Part shown: positions 48,203 through 51,000 of the stretch, one piece after another
Position numbering within the stretch: the first letter of the stretch is position 1
How the letters are laid out: the number at the start of each line of letters is the position of its first letter
DNA from: an uncultured Verrucomicrobiota bacterium
GTDB taxonomy: Bacteria; Verrucomicrobiota; Verrucomicrobiia; Chthoniobacterales; SZAS-18
NCBI GenBank assembly: GCA_937859745.1
Contig: CALMAQ010000308.1
Coordinates: 1 to 51,000, forward strand
Direction of reading: 5' to 3'
DNA length: 51,000 nucleotides
Translations under genes and position numbers: made by a program
Notes under the pieces: generated by a model
Database searches by the model: none
The model's input: the letters and a program-made list of their open reading frames with translations, nothing else
What the model was told of the DNA's origin: nothing

Positions 48203-49971
48203 CCGAGTAGTTCCGGGTAGCAGTCCCGCGCCAGGGCCTCGCATTCCGCCAGGATCGCGGCGGGCGAGTGCATCTTCAGGACGGTGTCCGCCAATCGACG
48301 GCACGCCTGCATGTCCAGGCTCTGCACGGCGCGCTTGACCCGCGGCACCTGCGCCGCCCCCGCGCTGAGTTCGTCCACGCCCAGCCCCAGCAAAAGCGGC
48401 GTCAGAGAAACTTCGCTGGCCATCTCGCCGCAGACCCCGGTCCAGATGCCCGCGTCGTGGCCGGCGTCCACCACCATCTTGATGAGGCGCAGGATGGCCG
48501 GATGGGTCGGCTCGTAGAGGTGGGCGATGCGGTCGTTCACGCGGTCCACAGCCATGGAGTATTGGATCAGGTCGTTCGTGCCGATGCTGAAGAAATCGAC
48601 CTCGCGGGCGAGGTCCGCCGCGCAGAGCGCCGCGCTGGGCACCTCGATCATGATGCCCACTTCCATCTGCTCGTTGAAGGCGTGGCTTCCCGCGCGCAGT
48701 TCCGCCTTGCACTCCTCCAGCAGCACGTCGGCCTGCCGGATTTCCTCCAGGCCGCTGATGAGCGGGTACATCATCCTGACGTTGCCCAAAGCGCTAGCGC
48801 GCAGGATGGCGCGGAGTTGGACCTTGAAGATGTCCGGGTGTTGCAGGCAGAAGCGGATCGCGCGGCAGCCGAGGAACGGGTTGAGTTCGTACGGCAGGTT
48901 CAGGCTGCCGAACGACTTGTCGCCACCCAGGTCCAGCGTGCGGATGATGATCGGGTGCGGCAGCAGGGCGCTCGCCACCTCGCGGTAGTTCGTGTATTGC
49001 TCCTCCTCGTCGGGCAGCGCGCTCTTGTTGAGGTAGAAAAACTCGGTGCGGTAGAGCCCCACGCCCTCCGCGCCGCTGGTTTTCACCATCGGCAGGTCCT
49101 CGGGCAGTTCGATGTTCGCCGACAGGATGAGATGGTGCCCGTCGCGGGTGGTCGAGGCCGTTTCCCGCAGGCTGACCAGCCCCGCCTCGACGCGCTCCTT
49201 GCGCCGGTCCATCTCCTCGTACTCCCGCAGGGTCTGCTCGCTCGGGTTGAGCACGAGGAGGCCGTGATAGCCGTCGAGCAGGACTTCCGCCCCCGTCTCG
49301 ATCTTCGCGCTCGCGTCGTGCAACCCCACCAAGGCGGGGATGTTCAGCGAGCGGGCCATGATCGCTGTGTGCGACGTACGGCTGCCTAGGTCGGTCGCAA
49401 AACCGAGCACGTGCTGTCGGTTAAGGCTGGCGGTGTCCGAGGGCGTCAGGTTGTGGGCGAGCAGGACGTGCGGATAGTCGATCTCGGAGAGGTTGGGCCC
49501 GTGCCTGCCCGCCAGGTTCATCAGCACACGCCGCGTCACGTCGTGGATGTCCATCGCCCTCTCGGCCAAGTACGGATCGTCCATCTGGGACAGCAGCTTG
49601 GAGTAGCGGTCGGCGACCTGCTGGAACACCACCTCAATGTTGCGGCGGTCGCGTTCCAGGGTCCGTAGGACCTCGTCGATGAGCGTGCGGTCCTCCACCA
49701 CCAGCAGGTGCGCGTCGAAGATGCTGGCGTCCTTCGCGCCGATGGCGTCGGCGATCTTGGCCTGCATGTCGAGGATCTGCGCGCGGGTCAGCAGCAGCGC
49801 GGACTCGAAGCGAGCGATCTCGGCGGGCAGGTCACGCTCCGAAACGGTGTAATCCGGCGCGGTTTGCTCCTCTTGGCGGAGCACCAGGACACGGCCCCGC
49901 CCCAGCCCCGGCGACACGCCGAGGCCTTGGAAACGGACCTCGGCAGGTGACGTGCCAGCCTCGCCGCTCAT
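48199..49971 (-). CDS. ptsI: Phosphoenolpyruvate-protein phosphotransferase (enzyme I)
   Basis: A 590-residue enzyme passing phosphate from PEP to HPr. The HPr-binding N-terminal domain has the active-site H201 in DLGSRTSHTAIMARS. The PEP-binding barrel has RTEFFYLNKSALPDEEEQY, LDLGGDKSFGSLNLPYELNP, and GTNDLIQYSMAVDR, with the catalytic cysteine in GVCGEMAS. ATG 49971 gives MSGEAGTSPAEVRFQGLGVS. It is downstream of ptsH (31-base gap). No sugar permease (EII) gene is in the window. Confidence 0.96.
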   Translation of the reverse strand: MSGEAGTSPAEVRFQGLGVSPGLGRGRVLVLRQEEQTAPDYTVSERDLPAEIARFESALLLTRAQILDMQAKIADAIGAKDASIFDAHLLVVEDRTLIDEVLRTLERDRRNIEVVFQQVADRYSKLLSQMDDPYLAERAMDIHDVTRRVLMNLAGRHGPNLSEIDYPHVLLAHNLTPSDTASLNRQHVLGFATDLGSRTSHTAIMARSLNIPALVGLHDASAKIETGAEVLLDGYHGLLVLNPSEQTLREYEEMDRRKERVEAGLVSLRETASTTRDGHHLILSANIELPEDLPMVKTSGAEGVGLYRTEFFYLNKSALPDEEEQYTNYREVASALLPHPIIIRTLDLGGDKSFGSLNLPYELNPFLGCRAIRFCLQHPDIFKVQLRAILRASALGNVRMMYPLISGLEEIRQADVLLEECKAELRAGSHAFNEQMEVGIMIEVPSAALCAADLAREVDFFSIGTNDLIQYSMAVDRVNDRIAHLYEPTHPAILRLIKMVVDAGHDAGIWTGVCGEMASEVSLTPLLLGLGVDELSAGAAQVPRVKRAVQSLDMQACRRLADTVLKMHSPAAILAECEALARDCYPELLG

Positions 49972-50002
49972 CGAGCGTAGTATCCTGCGGGGAGCGGCGG
50001 GT

Positions 50003-50320
50003 TCATTCCTCGTCAAAGCGGGTCTGCACGAGTTGTTCGAGGTCCGCCAAGGCCTGTTGCGCGTCGGGTCCTTCGGCCGTCACCCGCAGCTTGGAGCCCT
50101 GGCCCGCCGCCAGCATCATCAAGCCCATGATACTCTTGCCGTTGACCTGCTCGCCGTCCTTCTCCACGAGGATTTCCGACTTGAAGCGGTTGGACACCTT
50201 GACGAAGCGCGCGGACGGCCGCGCGTGCATCCCCAGCTTGTTGAGGATGACGAGATCCTTACAGCATTTTTTTTCTTCGGAATCGCTGCCGTCGGACGGG
50301 GCGCGGCTGAGGAGGCTCAT
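50003..50320 (-). CDS. ptsH: Phosphocarrier protein HPr
   Basis: A 105-residue HPr: a ~20-residue N-terminal extension with two cysteines (EEKKCCKD) precedes the fold. H32 (GMHARPSARFV) is the site for enzyme I, and S63 (NGKSIMGLMML) is the HPr-kinase site. Its ATG overlaps the hprK stop (ATGA). Together with hprK and ptsI it forms a regulatory phosphorelay, used in bacteria without full PTS to gauge carbon status (inference). Confidence 0.95.
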   Translation of the reverse strand: MSLLSRAPSDGSDSEEKKCCKDLVILNKLGMHARPSARFVKVSNRFKSEILVEKDGEQVNGKSIMGLMMLAAGQGSKLRVTAEGPDAQQALADLEQLVQTRFDEE

Positions 50321-50937
50321 AAAGCGTTCTTACGGTGCATCAGGTTCACGAGGCGCTGGTTGAATTCGGCGGAGCAATGCGTCCCGTTGCTCCGGAGTTT
50401 CTGGTCCAGGGCAGCCACCTCGACCAGCCGCGCCATGTCGCGGCCAGGGCGCACGGGGATGGTGACGTGTGGGACATCAATGTTCAAGATGCGATAGGTT
50501 TCCTGTTCCAACCCCACCCTATCGACTTCCTCCATGTCCTGCCAGTCTTTTAATGTGACCACCATATCCAGGCGCTTTTCCGCCCGGAAGCTACCGATGC
50601 CGAAGATGGCGGCCACGTTGATGACCCCCAGCCCGCGCACCTCCATGTGGTAGCGCGTAAGGTTGGGCGCGGTGGCCATGAGCTCCCGCCGCTCGATGGC
50701 GCGGATGCGCGTCACGTCGTCCGCCACGAGGCTGTAGCCGCGTTCAATCAACCCCAGCACGCATTCGCTCTTGCCGACGCCGCTCGCCCCGCGGATGAGC
50801 GCGCCGATGCCGAGGATGTCTACCATGCTGCCGTGCTCGGTGCGCGACGGGGAGAAATCGAACTCCAAGGCGATGGTCGCCGCGTTGACGAAGTTCATCG
50901 TCACCAGCGGGGTGCGGAACATGGCGACCCCGGCCGG
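50317..50937 (-). CDS. hprK: HPr kinase/phosphorylase, C-terminal catalytic part
   Basis: About 206 residues, cut at the 5' end where the readable sequence ends. The P-loop GASGVGKSE, LVADDVTRI, the HPrK signature HMEVRGLGVINVAAIFG and IPVRPGRDMARLVEVAA are present, so the catalytic domain is complete and the N-terminal domain missing. The apparent ATG at 50922 is internal; the frame continues in-frame (PAGVAMFRTP) to 50937 and then into poly-G. The enzyme phosphorylates HPr on S63. Confidence 0.93.
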   Translation of the reverse strand, partial: PAGVAMFRTPLVTMNFVNAATIALEFDFSPSRTEHGSMVDILGIGALIRGASGVGKSECVLGLIERGYSLVADDVTRIRAIERRELMATAPNLTRYHMEVRGLGVINVAAIFGIGSFRAEKRLDMVVTLKDWQDMEEVDRVGLEQETYRILNIDVPHVTIPVRPGRDMARLVEVAALDQKLRSNGTHCSAEFNQRLVNLMHRKNAL

Positions 50938-51000
50938 GGGGGGGGGGGGGGGGCGGGGGCCGCGGGGGGGGGGGGGGGGGGGGGGGGCGCCCCCCCCCCC
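50938..51000. other. Poly-G/poly-C low-complexity tail, probable artefact
   Basis: Almost entirely G runs with a few C, ending in a C run. It interrupts the conserved hprK reading frame and contains no plausible coding sequence. Such homopolymer ends arise from no-signal calls in two-colour sequencing or assembly ends. Confidence 0.85.

Overview
The window is GC-rich, densely packed bacterial chromosome: about 48 protein genes on both strands, short gaps, many ATGA-type overlaps, and no recognisable tRNA, rRNA, CRISPR array or insertion sequence. Gene content (RibBA and RibH, DnaE, FtsY, RsmA, LeuA, DapF/A/B), frequent starts without a Shine-Dalgarno sequence, a secreted delta-60 repeat protein and an HprK-HPr-PtsI set fit a member of the Verrucomicrobiota or a close PVC relative. 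That assignment is inference from family resemblance, not a search result.

Layout. 1-1151 (minus): a cut-off MidA-type methyltransferase and a secreted Cys/His hydrolase-like protein. 1349-14775 (plus): alpha-glucan phosphorylase, an FAD oxidoreductase, a GT39 membrane glycosyltransferase, a small secreted protein, riboflavin genes (ribBA, ribH), nusB, ftsY, a GT9 heptosyltransferase-like protein and a YfhO-like membrane protein. 14702-19452 (minus): a DUF4388 protein, a CNNM/CorC-type membrane protein, an FmdB-like zinc ribbon, rpsN and recJ. 19453-24914 (plus): an apparent leucine attenuator, leuA, an SDR oxidoreductase, nagA and a degenerate glycogen-synthase-like protein. 24933-28061 (minus): Dabb protein, lone nuoA, a small basic protein and a large exported protein. 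28191-30606 (plus): small membrane protein, ruvA and an unrecognised 462-residue protein. 30620-35543 (minus): CobW GTPase, a 66-residue protein, rpmB, an RsmA-NUDIX fusion, a degenerate GTPase with DUF697, and Bcp peroxiredoxin. 35789-36780 (plus): a release-factor-like GGQ protein and a Fur-family regulator. 36785-42181 (minus): dnaE and the delta-60 protein. 42414-48202 (plus): trpA, dapF, dapA, dapB, a DUF4019 protein, folK, panB and a bifunctional-nuclease-family protein. 48199-50937 (minus): ptsI, ptsH and a truncated hprK. The last ~60 bases are poly-G/poly-C and look like an assembly or sequencing artefact.

The most striking element is the leuA leader (19517-19749). A promoter is followed by a 30-codon ORF whose end has five leucine codons in seven. 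Its last codons and stop lie inside a perfectly placed intrinsic terminator, with no upstream plus-strand gene to terminate. This looks like a compact, probably leaderless, ribosome-mediated leucine attenuator. Other notable points are a glycogen synthase homologue that has lost every key catalytic residue I can align, a one-ORF fusion of the rRNA dimethyltransferase RsmA to a NUDIX hydrolase, a strong terminator ending at the nuoA start codon, and several promoters whose -10 box lies only 6-9 bases from the start codon, implying leaderless or nearly leaderless mRNAs.
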